A DNA stretch of 21,218 nucleotides. Origin: a virus. This document shows, one piece after another, positions 1 to 6,652 of this stretch. How positions within the stretch are numbered: the first letter of the stretch is position 1; every line of letters begins with the position of its first letter. The translations under genes and the position numbers were made by a program. Location: positions 1 through 21,218 of the IMG/VR virus record IMGVR_UViG_3300031775_000423. The stretch is one strand, 5' to 3'. Below the pieces are notes generated by a model, which was not told where the DNA came from, ran no database searches, and worked only from the letters and a program-made list of their open reading frames with translations.

Positions 1-1
1 C

Positions 2-274
2 TATTATGATTGGCACATTGATACATTCATTGAAACTCCTAATGCTTTCCATAGGAAGCTAAGTATAACTGTTCAGCTTTCAGATGGTAGTGAATATGAG
101 GGTGGTAATTTTGAATTAAATGATGGGACAGGTTCAGCATTACCACAAGATTCTTTAAGAAAGAAAGGAACTATTTTAATTTTCCCTTCGTTCTTATTAC
201 ATAGAGTAACACCAGTAACAGCCGGCACTAGAAAAACTTTAGTAGCTTGGGTTGAAGGGAGGCATTTTAAATGA
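2..274 (+). CDS. 2-oxoglutarate/Fe(II)-dependent oxygenase, C-terminal part (5' end outside window)
   Basis: An open frame enters from the left edge and ends in a TGA that overlaps the next start (ATGATG). The visible 90 residues are the catalytic half of a double-stranded beta-helix dioxygenase of the prolyl-4-hydroxylase/PKHD type. An HxD iron motif sits in YYDWHIDTF (His 14-16, Asp 20-22), the distal iron His is in FLLHRVTP (200-202), and an Arg (230-232) in GTRKTLVAW matches the 2-oxoglutarate-binding Arg. Enzymes of this family hydroxylate proteins, nucleic acids or small molecules using O2 and 2-oxoglutarate, and they are common accessory genes in marine phages. The substrate cannot be told from sequence. 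It appears to be co-transcribed and translationally coupled with the DUF3310 gene. Confidence 0.85.
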   Translation, partial: YYDWHIDTFIETPNAFHRKLSITVQLSDGSEYEGGNFELNDGTGSALPQDSLRKKGTILIFPSFLLHRVTPVTAGTRKTLVAWVEGRHFK

Positions 275-555
275 TGTATAAATTTAATGAAGATATGTTA
301 GTAGAAGAACTACAAGACTATATTGATGAGACTTATTCAGAACATTATGCGTCAGATAAATATCAGGCAACAGATGTAATTATAGATTCAGGACATGGAG
401 AAGGTTTTTGTATGGGTAATATAATGAAGTATGCTAAAAGATATGGTAATAAAGATGGATATAATAGAAAAGATTTGATGAAGATATTACATTATGCTAT
501 AATAATGTTAGACATACATGACAAAAAGGAGAATGACAATGATGTTGGAAGATAA
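271..555 (+). CDS. DUF3310 family protein
   Basis: This 94-residue protein carries the compact DUF3310 pattern in its middle: a KYQATDVI stretch near residues 30-37, GNIMKYAKRYGNKDG near 49-63, and a following helix RKDLMKILHYAIIML. Pfam links this family loosely to phage nucleotide metabolism ('nucleotide kinase'), but no enzymatic role is established, and no kinase P-loop is visible here. Its start overlaps the oxygenase stop. Its 3' end overlaps the nrdA start region by 17 nt, which fits translational coupling into the ribonucleotide reductase block. An alternative start lies one codon downstream (274). Confidence 0.75.
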   Translation: MMYKFNEDMLVEELQDYIDETYSEHYASDKYQATDVIIDSGHGEGFCMGNIMKYAKRYGNKDGYNRKDLMKILHYAIIMLDIHDKKENDNDVGR

Positions 556-2437
556 GATTGGAAAGAAACAATACTTAGGAATAGAAATAGATTATGATAA
601 GGAAAACGAATTTGATAAATTCAGTTTAGATACATTAAAAGATAGATACTTCTGGAATGGTGAGACACATGCCCAAGAAGCATTCGCAAGAGCATCAGTT
701 TTTGGTGCAACATATAAGGGGAAAACAGATTATGAAATGGCTCAAAGACTTTATAGCTACAGTTCCAACTGTTGGTTCATGTTTAGCACTCCTATACTTA
801 GTAACGGGGGAACAACTCGTGGGCTTCCTATCAGTTGCTTCCTTAATTATGTTCCTGATAGTAGGGATGGTTTATCTTCTCACTATGACGAGAATATATG
901 GTTGGCAAGTTCAGGTGGAGGTATTGGTGGATATTGGGGAGATGTTAGGAGTAATGGTATACCTACTACTCATGGTAGTCGTTCTACTGGTTCAATCCCC
1001 TTCATGCATGTTGTAGATTCACAAATGCTAGCCTTTAATCAAGGCACTACAAGACGAGGAAGTTATGCAGCATACTTAGATATATCTCACCCAGAGATTG
1101 AAGAGTTTATAAACATGCGTAAAGAATCTGGTGGAGATATAAATAGAAAATGTTTAAATCTACACAATGGAATTAACATAACTAATTCTTTTCTACAAGC
1201 TGTAGAGAATGATGAAGATTGGAGATTGATTGACCCTAAAACTAATAAGGCTGTTAAGATAATTAATGCTAGAGATTTATGGTGGCAGATAATAAATGCT
1301 AGAGCAGAAACAGGTGAGCCTTATATGATAAACATAGACACATGTAATGATGCTTTACCTAAAGAACAACAAGATTTAGGATTAAAGATAAGACAAAGTA
1401 ATTTATGTTCAGAGATAACTCTTGCTACCAATGAAGAAAGGACAGCAGTATGTTGTTTATCTTCTGTTAATTTAGAATACTTTGATGATTGGTCCAAAGA
1501 TACTCAGTTCATTGAAGATTTAATAACTATGCTTGACAATGTAATAGAACATTATATTGAGAATGCAGTAGACACATCACAGCTAGGAGGTTATGGTGCA
1601 AATTTTAAAAGGTTTAAAAATTATATACGAGAAGGTAAAGAAGGTTATGCAAAATCTGCATACTCTGCTTATAGGGAAAGGTCGTTGGGCTTGGGAGCAA
1701 TGGGATTCCATGCTTACTTACAGTCTAAGGATATATCGTTTGAAGGTTTATTTGCCACTAGCTTTAATCATAAAGCGTTTTCGCACATCAAAACAAATGC
1801 CGATGATGCTACTAGGAAACTTTCTGAACTACGGGGTGAATGTCCTGACCTACCTCGTGGGCACAAGCGTAATGCTCACCTCCTTGCTATTGCTCCTAAT
1901 GCTAGCTCTGGGATTATTTGTAGTGGGACTTCCCCTAGCATTGAGCCTTATCGTGCTAATGCATATACACACAAAACTTTATCAGGTAGTTACCAAGTTA
2001 AAAACAAATACTTAGAAAAAATATTAAAGTCAAAAGGATTAAAGGTAAAAGAACTTGAAGAAATTTGGAAAGACATATCAGCTAAAGAAGGTTCAGTTCA
2101 ACATCTTGATATTCTTACTGACGAAGAGAAAGAAATATTTAAAACAGCTAATGAATTAAATCAGATATGGGTAGTTGAACATGCGTATCAAAGACAACAA
2201 TATATATGCCAAGCACAGTCAGTTAATCTGTTCTTTACTTTACCTAAAGCAACAGAAGAACAATCTATACATGATGAATATATGCAGTATGTTAATGATG
2301 TTCATTGGTATGGTATGAATAAACTTAAATCACTCTACTACTTTAGGTCTAATGCAGCTAGAAATGTAGAGAATGTAAATATTAAAGTTCCAAGAATAAA
2401 GTTAGATGAAGTGGAATGTATTGCCTGTGAAGGCTAA
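539..2437 (+). CDS. nrdA: Class I ribonucleoside-diphosphate reductase, large (alpha) subunit
   Basis: The catalytic subunit reduces ribonucleoside diphosphates to deoxy forms for phage DNA synthesis. From the start at 539 the protein has 632 residues. Visible catalytic features are Cys100 (PISCF, reversible disulfide), Cys290 in NLCSEI (thiyl radical site, with Asn288 and Glu292), the Cys305-Cys306 pair in AVCCLSS, the tyrosine pair 600-601 in LYYFR (radical transfer), and a C-terminal Cys627-x-x-Cys630 tail for thioredoxin or glutaredoxin exchange. The first catalytic cysteine lies near residue 100 instead of about 225 as in E. coli, so the N-terminal ATP-cone is absent. The start at 539 (or 542) was preferred to 518 because AGGAG at 527-531 is 7 nt upstream. 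It forms one transcription unit with nrdB. Confidence 0.97.
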   Translation: MMLEDKIGKKQYLGIEIDYDKENEFDKFSLDTLKDRYFWNGETHAQEAFARASVFGATYKGKTDYEMAQRLYSYSSNCWFMFSTPILSNGGTTRGLPISCFLNYVPDSRDGLSSHYDENIWLASSGGGIGGYWGDVRSNGIPTTHGSRSTGSIPFMHVVDSQMLAFNQGTTRRGSYAAYLDISHPEIEEFINMRKESGGDINRKCLNLHNGINITNSFLQAVENDEDWRLIDPKTNKAVKIINARDLWWQIINARAETGEPYMINIDTCNDALPKEQQDLGLKIRQSNLCSEITLATNEERTAVCCLSSVNLEYFDDWSKDTQFIEDLITMLDNVIEHYIENAVDTSQLGGYGANFKRFKNYIREGKEGYAKSAYSAYRERSLGLGAMGFHAYLQSKDISFEGLFATSFNHKAFSHIKTNADDATRKLSELRGECPDLPRGHKRNAHLLAIAPNASSGIICSGTSPSIEPYRANAYTHKTLSGSYQVKNKYLEKILKSKGLKVKELEEIWKDISAKEGSVQHLDILTDEEKEIFKTANELNQIWVVEHAYQRQQYICQAQSVNLFFTLPKATEEQSIHDEYMQYVNDVHWYGMNKLKSLYYFRSNAARNVENVNIKVPRIKLDEVECIACEG

Positions 2438-2445
2438 GGAGAATT

Positions 2446-2673
2446 ATGAATAAGGAATTATACGAAGCGTTGATATTAAAATATAAAGCTGAGTTACAAG
2501 AAGCTAAAGTTAATTTAAAATTATACTTTACAAACTCAGCAGGAGTTGCTGACCATCCTAACTTAGTAGAAAGTGTGGAACAAGTGTTCAGTAAATATAC
2601 AGAAGCAAAAGAAAAATTAAAAACATTACAGGAGGATTACCATGAGCTTATTGGGAACGAGAGATTACTATAA
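2446..2673 (+). CDS. Small helical protein of unknown function between nrdA and nrdB
   Basis: This 75-residue ORF follows nrdA by 8 nt with a clear AAGGAG ribosome-binding site (2437-2442) and overlaps the nrdB start by 32 nt. The protein is almost entirely charged and predicted helical: KYKAELQEAKVNLK near the N-terminus and EAKEKLKTLQEDY near the C-terminus, separated by a short GVADHPN turn. It could form a helical hairpin or coiled-coil. I recognise no family and see no catalytic motif. Its place between the two reductase subunits suggests a link with that enzyme, but this is positional inference only. Confidence 0.7.
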   Translation: MNKELYEALILKYKAELQEAKVNLKLYFTNSAGVADHPNLVESVEQVFSKYTEAKEKLKTLQEDYHELIGNERLL

Positions 2674-3625
2674 ACCATTTGAATATCCATGGATGTTTGA
2701 TTACTATGTATTACAGAATCAAATGCATTGGATGCCGGAATCTGTACCACTACACACAGATGTAAAAGACTGGCAAGAACTTACAGATGTAGAAAAGAAT
2801 TTACTTACTCAAATATTCAGACTGTTCACACAATCTGATGTTGATGTTGCTAGTGGATATATAGATAAGTATATGCCTATGTTTAAAAAACCAGAGGCAA
2901 GAATGATGATGAGTTCATTTGCTAATATGGAATCAATACACCAACATGCCTACAGTTTATTACTTGATACAGTAGGGATGCCTGATATAGAGTATAAAGC
3001 TTTTGCTGACTACGAAGAGATGGCAGACAAGCATGATTATGTTAGTAAGTTTAAACCAACTAAATCTAACAAAAGAAATATTGCTAAAACTTTAGCAGTC
3101 TATTCAGCTTTTACAGAAGGACTACAATTATTTAGTAGCTTTGCTATCCTATTAAACTTCCCAAGATTTGGAAAGATGAAAGGTATGGGACAGATAGTTA
3201 CTTATTCTATTCGTGATGAATCATTACATGTTGAAGCTATGACTAAACTCTTTAGAGAATTTATAAAAGAGAACACAGATATATGGACTGATGATTTTAA
3301 GAAAGAGATATATGAAATCTGTAGACAGATGGTTAAGCTTGAAGATAAGTTTCTTGATTTAGTATTTGAGATGGGAGACTTGCCGGGATTAACTAAGAAA
3401 GATATGTATGCTTATAATAGATACATAGCTGATAGAAGACTACTTCAATTAGGATTGAAAACAAACTATGACCAAAGAGAAAATCCGTTAGAATGGATTG
3501 ATGAAGTTATGGGAGTAGAACATCAGAACTTCTTTGAAGGAAGAGCTACAACTTATATGAAGGCAGGTCTTAGAGGAAGACAAGATACCATATCATTTGC
3601 TAGTCTAAGTGAAGATGATGATTAG
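2642..3625 (+). CDS. nrdB: Class I ribonucleoside-diphosphate reductase, small (beta) subunit
   Basis: This subunit holds the metal-radical cofactor that starts catalysis in NrdA. The carboxylate and histidine ligand pattern of the ferritin-like R2 fold is present: Asp66, Glu97 and His100 (MESIH), Glu159 (FTEGLQ), Glu193 and His196 (RDESLH). Tyr104 lies at the E+7 position expected for the radical tyrosine, so this is the tyrosyl-radical (Ia/Ib-like) type, not the Phe type. The length of 327 residues is typical. The acidic C-terminal tail ending in SLSEDDD would dock to the large subunit. GGAGG at 2631-2635 precedes the start at good spacing. The gene overlaps both neighbours. Confidence 0.97.
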   Translation: MSLLGTRDYYKPFEYPWMFDYYVLQNQMHWMPESVPLHTDVKDWQELTDVEKNLLTQIFRLFTQSDVDVASGYIDKYMPMFKKPEARMMMSSFANMESIHQHAYSLLLDTVGMPDIEYKAFADYEEMADKHDYVSKFKPTKSNKRNIAKTLAVYSAFTEGLQLFSSFAILLNFPRFGKMKGMGQIVTYSIRDESLHVEAMTKLFREFIKENTDIWTDDFKKEIYEICRQMVKLEDKFLDLVFEMGDLPGLTKKDMYAYNRYIADRRLLQLGLKTNYDQRENPLEWIDEVMGVEHQNFFEGRATTYMKAGLRGRQDTISFASLSEDDD

Positions 3626-4016
3626 AGGAATAACATGTGGTGCTTTTGATTTACTTCATGCAGGACATGTTGTAATGTTTGAAGAGGCTAAAGAGATTTG
3701 TGATTATTTATTAGTCGCTATACAAACAGACCCCTCAACTGATAGACCTAACAAACATAAGCCAGTTCAAAGTATTGTTGAAAGACAACTCCAAGTCAAA
3801 GCTGTTAAGTGGGTAGATGATACAATAGTATATCATACAGAAAAAGAATTAGAAGATATATTTAATACACTACCTATTGATGTGAGAATAATTGGGGAAG
3901 AATATAAAGAAGAACTATTTACTGGTAGAGATATCTGTAAGCAAAGAGGTATAGATGTTTATTACAATAAAAGAAAACACAATTTTAGTACAACTAAATT
4001 AAGGAAACAATTATGA
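3615..4016 (+). CDS. TagD-like nucleotidyl(cytidylyl)transferase
   Basis: This is a single-domain cytidylyltransferase of the glycerol-3-phosphate cytidylyltransferase type, about 133 residues. Residues 5-18 carry the N-terminal GITCGAFDLLHAGH core with the HxGH nucleotide-binding motif (15-18). The C-terminus ends in FSTTKLRKQL, matching the conserved ST-T-x-x-R segment that contacts the nucleotide. Such enzymes activate alcohol phosphates with CTP, for example for surface glycopolymer or lipid head-group synthesis. In a phage this could serve glycan modification, but the acceptor substrate is unknown. Starts at 3609 (GTG), 3615 and 3618 (ATG) are possible; an ATG close to the conserved core was preferred. 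It overlaps nrdB by 11 nt and the next gene by 4 nt. Confidence 0.85.
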   Translation: MMIRGITCGAFDLLHAGHVVMFEEAKEICDYLLVAIQTDPSTDRPNKHKPVQSIVERQLQVKAVKWVDDTIVYHTEKELEDIFNTLPIDVRIIGEEYKEELFTGRDICKQRGIDVYYNKRKHNFSTTKLRKQL

Positions 4017-4237
4017 AAAAGAAGGAAGCTGTCCTATTAGGATATAAATTCCTATACAATAAGTCAGGACAATTAATAACAGAAAGAACTACAACTGATA
4101 TTACTAAGTTAAAAAAGTTTTTAAAGAAGTATGAGTATGAATTATTACAGGTAATTATGAGAGAAGGTACAGCAAAATTAGATGCGATACACTCTGATAT
4201 AGAAAATCATATAAATGCTAGGAAAATGACTGACTAA
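4013..4237 (+). CDS. Small lysine-rich protein, unknown function
   Basis: A 74-residue ORF that starts in an ATGA overlap with the cytidylyltransferase gene. The protein is basic, with a central run of lysines and aromatic residues (LKKFLKKYEYELLQV) and a helical C-terminal half. No known family is recognised and there is no transmembrane segment. It is the last convincing gene of the plus-strand block. The reading frame continues open for another 35 codons after its TAA; see the entry at 4238. Confidence 0.6.
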   Translation: MKKKEAVLLGYKFLYNKSGQLITERTTTDITKLKKFLKKYEYELLQVIMREGTAKLDAIHSDIENHINARKMTD

Positions 4238-4345
4238 TTGAAAAACGACATCACAGAATGCCCGTGGTTGAACGAAGAGCTGTTAAGTAATACCTTATGT
4301 CCAGAAAGACATAAAATTCAACCACGAGCTTGTGTGTGGCTCTGA
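4238..4345 (+). CDS. Possible 35-codon cysteine-containing ORF (weak candidate)
   Basis: A TTG directly after the TAA of the previous gene opens a 35-codon frame ending at TGA 4343-4345. The peptide would contain ECPWLNEELL and LCPERHKIQPRACVWL, with three cysteines. It lies in the same frame as the 74-residue protein, so stop readthrough would add it as a C-terminal tail. No ribosome-binding site is clear, and the stretch uses more GC-rich codons than its neighbours. It also coincides with strong nested inverted repeats, which may be the real functional content. Treat it as an undecided alternative to a structured RNA or terminator region. Confidence 0.3.
   Translation: MKNDITECPWLNEELLSNTLCPERHKIQPRACVWL
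4263..4326. repeat. Nested perfect inverted repeats at the convergent gene boundary
   Basis: Outer arms CGTGGTTGAA (4263-4272) and TTCAACCACG (4317-4326) are exact reverse complements over 10 bp. Inside them, TTATGTC (4295-4301) and GACATAA (4308-4314) form a second perfect 7-bp stem with a 6-nt loop. A transcript could fold into a long stem with an internal hairpin. It sits between the plus-strand metabolic block and the minus-strand late operon. It may act in bidirectional termination, transcript-end protection or as a small RNA. It is not a tRNA: no T-arm or acceptor geometry was found on either strand. Confidence 0.6.
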
Positions 4346-4363
4346 TAGCATTTAGCTATTTTT
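4345..4363 (+). terminator. Weak intrinsic-terminator-like hairpin for the plus-strand block
   Basis: ATAGC (4345-4349) and GCTAT (4355-4359) form a 5-bp stem with loop ATTTA, followed by a run of T (4359-4363). It lies just past the last plus-strand ORF and abuts the stop codon of the convergent hsp20 gene. The stem is short and AT-rich, so it would be weak alone. It may work together with the stronger nested inverted repeats immediately upstream. Confidence 0.35.
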
Positions 4364-4775
4364 ACCCAGAAATTTTAATTTTCTTAGGCTTTTGCTCGTC
4401 TGGAATGTTTTTACTTAGTTCGATAAGTAATATTCCATCAGCAACCTTAGCTTTTTTAACTTCAACATACTCAGCTAGAGCAAATGATTTCCAAAATTCC
4501 CTTTCAGAAATTCCTTTATGAATAAATTCTATATCATCTTCTCTATCTCCATAGCATGCAGATACAGTTAAAGTATTATCTTCTATTTCAATATCAATAT
4601 CGGACTTACTAAATCCTGCCATTGCTATTTCAATAAAATATGTCTCACCTTTTTTAAGAATATTGTAAGGTGGATAGTTTGATTTAGGTATTGATGCTCT
4701 TTGTAATGTATTAAACATTTCATCAAACCCAACTGAGAACGGACTGAATTGTCCAAATGCTTTTATGTTTGTCAT
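4362..4775 (-). CDS. hsp20: Small heat-shock protein (Hsp20/alpha-crystallin, IbpA-like)
   Basis: This 137-residue chaperone has the IbpA-type N-terminus (SVGFDEMFNTLQ, residues 14-25), an alpha-crystallin beta-sandwich from about residue 33 to 124, including PYNI, IEIAMAGFSKSDI and the ADGILLIEL segment (A-x-x-x-n-G-x-L-like), and a C-terminal I-x-I motif (IKI, 133-135) that usually drives oligomer assembly. Hsp20 genes are frequent in large marine phages and are thought to help virion or replication proteins fold. It is the last gene of the minus-strand unit but has its own promoter and a leader that resembles a thermosensor. AGGAG at 4785-4781 lies 5 nt before the ATG. Confidence 0.95.
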   Translation of the reverse strand: MTNIKAFGQFSPFSVGFDEMFNTLQRASIPKSNYPPYNILKKGETYFIEIAMAGFSKSDIDIEIEDNTLTVSACYGDREDDIEFIHKGISEREFWKSFALAEYVEVKKAKVADGILLIELSKNIPDEQKPKKIKISG

Positions 4776-4826
4776 ATTAACTCCTTGTTAAAGCAAGTTC
4801 ATGAGTGCCGACCTTTCGCACACTCT
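4776..4826 (-). promoter_or_regulatory. Putative ROSE-like RNA thermometer in the hsp20 leader
   Basis: The predicted leader of about 51 nt has a first hairpin with arms GAGTG (4825-4821) and CACTC (4807-4803). A second hairpin masks the ribosome-binding site. In it, TTGCT (4796-4792) faces AGGAG (4785-4781) as U4791-A4786, U4792-A4785, C4793-G4784, G4794-G4783, U4795-A4782 and U4796-G4781, around the loop TAAC. The UUGCU element opposite the Shine-Dalgarno, with a G-G pair, is the hallmark of ROSE elements of alphaproteobacterial and enterobacterial small heat-shock genes. Heat would melt this hairpin and free the RBS. The match is by eye and has not been scored against the Rfam model. Confidence 0.55.
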
Positions 4827-4832
4827 TATTAT

Positions 4833-4860
4833 AGTATATAGTCTACTGCTTATTTGTCAA
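4833..4860 (-). promoter_or_regulatory. Sigma70-type promoter for hsp20
   Basis: On the minus strand a perfect TTGACA (-35, 4860-4855) is followed after 16 nt by TATACT (-10, 4838-4833). Transcription would start near 4826, leaving a leader of about 50 nt. The -35 box lies inside the last codons of the adenylate cyclase gene. Hsp20 can therefore be expressed independently of the long late operon, for example early by host RNA polymerase. A TATAAT further on (4832-4827) gives 22-nt spacing and is less likely to be the -10. Confidence 0.6.
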
Positions 4861-6651
4861 GAGTTTTGGGAAATAAATTGTTATAGGTTCTGACTTACCT
4901 TTAACTAAGATACTATCTATCTTTTCATAATCAAAAGAATCTTCTGCTAACTCTTTAGTATATTCAGATATAATAATCTTCCATTGTTTGTAATCATTTC
5001 TACCAGCAGTTGCTTCTAATCTAGCTGATAAGTTTACAGCATCCCCAACAACAGAATAATCAAATCTAGTTTCACTTCCCATATTACCAACAATACAAGT
5101 TCCAGAGTTGACACCAGTTCCTACATTGATAGGTGGTAAGTCTAAACCTTGTTCTTTAAATTGTTTGTTGAGTTCTAATGTAGCTTCTTCTATTTCTATA
5201 GCAGATTTAATTGCTAACTCTGCATGATTCTCACAAGGTAGAGGAGCATTCCAGAAAGCCATGATACAATCACCCATATATTTATCAATGGTCCCACCAT
5301 TAGCTAGTATAATCTTTGTCATCTTATCCAGATAAGTATTAATTAATTCTACTAAGCCTTCGGGGTCATCATTATTTTTAAAGACTTCTGATACCGGAGT
5401 AAAGCCCATGATATCTGTAAAGAGGAATGTCATTTCTTTTCTTTCTCCACCTAACTTTAAAAGCTCTGGATTCTTTTGAAGCATGGCAACCATATCAGGA
5501 GACAAGTAAGTTCCGAATTGTTTTTTAATTTGTTGTCTGAGTTTGAATTGAGTTCTAAAGTTTAAATAGAATTGTTGAGTTGCAATAAGTGTCATACTTA
5601 TTAAACTCCATGTTACATCAATTAAATATCCTAGCGATATAAAATAATAACCTGCCCCAGTTATCGATAGCATTGACATTCCGGCTAAGAATAAACCCAA
5701 GGTTATACCAAAATAATTTATTACGAAAGCTATTAATAATCCTGATAAGCATAATATAAATAATTCAACAAATAATCTGTAGTCGGGTATAGAAGGAGAG
5801 TCAATCAAAATACTTTCTGCAAGAGCAGCTTGTATCTTATGAGGCTCTAGTAATCCATTTGGTGTAGCTAATTGTGGCATTACACCAGCAGCAGTAACTC
5901 CAACAAATACAAACTTATTTGCTACATTCATTTCTTCTAATGTAGTTTGAGGTGTGTCCACCCAGCTAATCCACTTACGACCTAAACTATCTGTAGATAT
6001 AGGAGGTAATCCTCTAACTCTTATTTGTTCTATACCATTTTCATTTGTTTTAATTTGATAAGTTGTACCTTCAACCAATCCTTTTAAAACTTCTGTACCA
6101 AAAGAAGCCACCCATCCTTCTGGTGTTTGCTGTAATAAAGGTAATCTTCTTATAAGATTATCTACATCTACTTGTGCAGATACAGCACCTTGACTTGCAA
6201 CCTCTGTAAGTTCTTCTATGTTCTCTAAAAATCCGGAAGCTTTAGGTAAGTTTACATCCGGTCCAAGTATAACAGTACCATGAGTTTCTGGGTAAATACC
6301 ATTATTAAATTCAGGCATAGCTAATATACTTGTTCTATATTTTAATGCCTCAGCAAAAGCTTCATCACCACCAAACCTATCTGCCTGTGGAAAAAGGATA
6401 ACCCATCCTACTCCTGTTGCTCCTTCATTTAAAAGGTCTATATGTATCTCAGCTAAGTCCTGTCTTGGAAAAGGATAGCCACCTCTATCTTGTACATCTT
6501 CTTCTGTTATATTAAGTATTGTAAAATAGCCACTAGGTTCTGGAGTTGTAACAAGAGCATCAAAAGTTTTAAGTCTTAATACTTCTAGAGGACCAAAATT
6601 AAATAGTAATGGTAGTGTGAGTAACCCTAATAATGTAATTGCCCATTTCAT
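4843..6651 (-). CDS. CHASE2-domain class III adenylate cyclase (membrane sensor)
   Basis: A 602-residue membrane enzyme predicted to make cAMP from ATP. It has an N-terminal hydrophobic anchor (about 3-19), a periplasmic CHASE2 sensor region (about 25-290), three close transmembrane segments (about 293-315, 317-340, 343-362), and a cytoplasmic class III cyclase domain (about 400-595). Active-site residues are complete: metal Asp413 (FTDIMGF) and Asp461 (GDCIMAF), adenine-selecting Lys457 (TIDKYMGD) and Asp531 (FDYSVVGD), and transition-state Asn540 and Arg544 (AVNLSARLE). The Lys/Asp pair indicates an adenylate, not guanylate, cyclase. It begins 1 nt after the FecR gene stop, and FecR-CHASE2-cyclase pairs are a known bacterial arrangement. 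Such a sensor cyclase is unusual in a phage. Confidence 0.93.
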   Translation of the reverse strand: MKWAITLLGLLTLPLLFNFGPLEVLRLKTFDALVTTPEPSGYFTILNITEEDVQDRGGYPFPRQDLAEIHIDLLNEGATGVGWVILFPQADRFGGDEAFAEALKYRTSILAMPEFNNGIYPETHGTVILGPDVNLPKASGFLENIEELTEVASQGAVSAQVDVDNLIRRLPLLQQTPEGWVASFGTEVLKGLVEGTTYQIKTNENGIEQIRVRGLPPISTDSLGRKWISWVDTPQTTLEEMNVANKFVFVGVTAAGVMPQLATPNGLLEPHKIQAALAESILIDSPSIPDYRLFVELFILCLSGLLIAFVINYFGITLGLFLAGMSMLSITGAGYYFISLGYLIDVTWSLISMTLIATQQFYLNFRTQFKLRQQIKKQFGTYLSPDMVAMLQKNPELLKLGGERKEMTFLFTDIMGFTPVSEVFKNNDDPEGLVELINTYLDKMTKIILANGGTIDKYMGDCIMAFWNAPLPCENHAELAIKSAIEIEEATLELNKQFKEQGLDLPPINVGTGVNSGTCIVGNMGSETRFDYSVVGDAVNLSARLEATAGRNDYKQWKIIISEYTKELAEDSFDYEKIDSILVKGKSEPITIYFPKLLTNKQ

Positions 6652-6652
6652 T

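Noticed and set aside
518-538. Upstream nrdA start at 518
   Set aside because: The AGGAG site at 527-531 lies downstream of that ATG and fits the start at 539 or 542 instead.
657-1016. 119-codon ORF inside nrdA in another frame, with hydrophobic content
   Set aside because: It lies within the strongly conserved NrdA catalytic region. The hydrophobicity results from frame-shifted reading of AT-rich DNA.
4238-4345. tRNA or tRNA-like element formed by the inverted repeats
   Set aside because: Neither strand gives a 7-bp acceptor, a TTC loop with a 5-bp stem, and an anticodon arm in the right arrangement.
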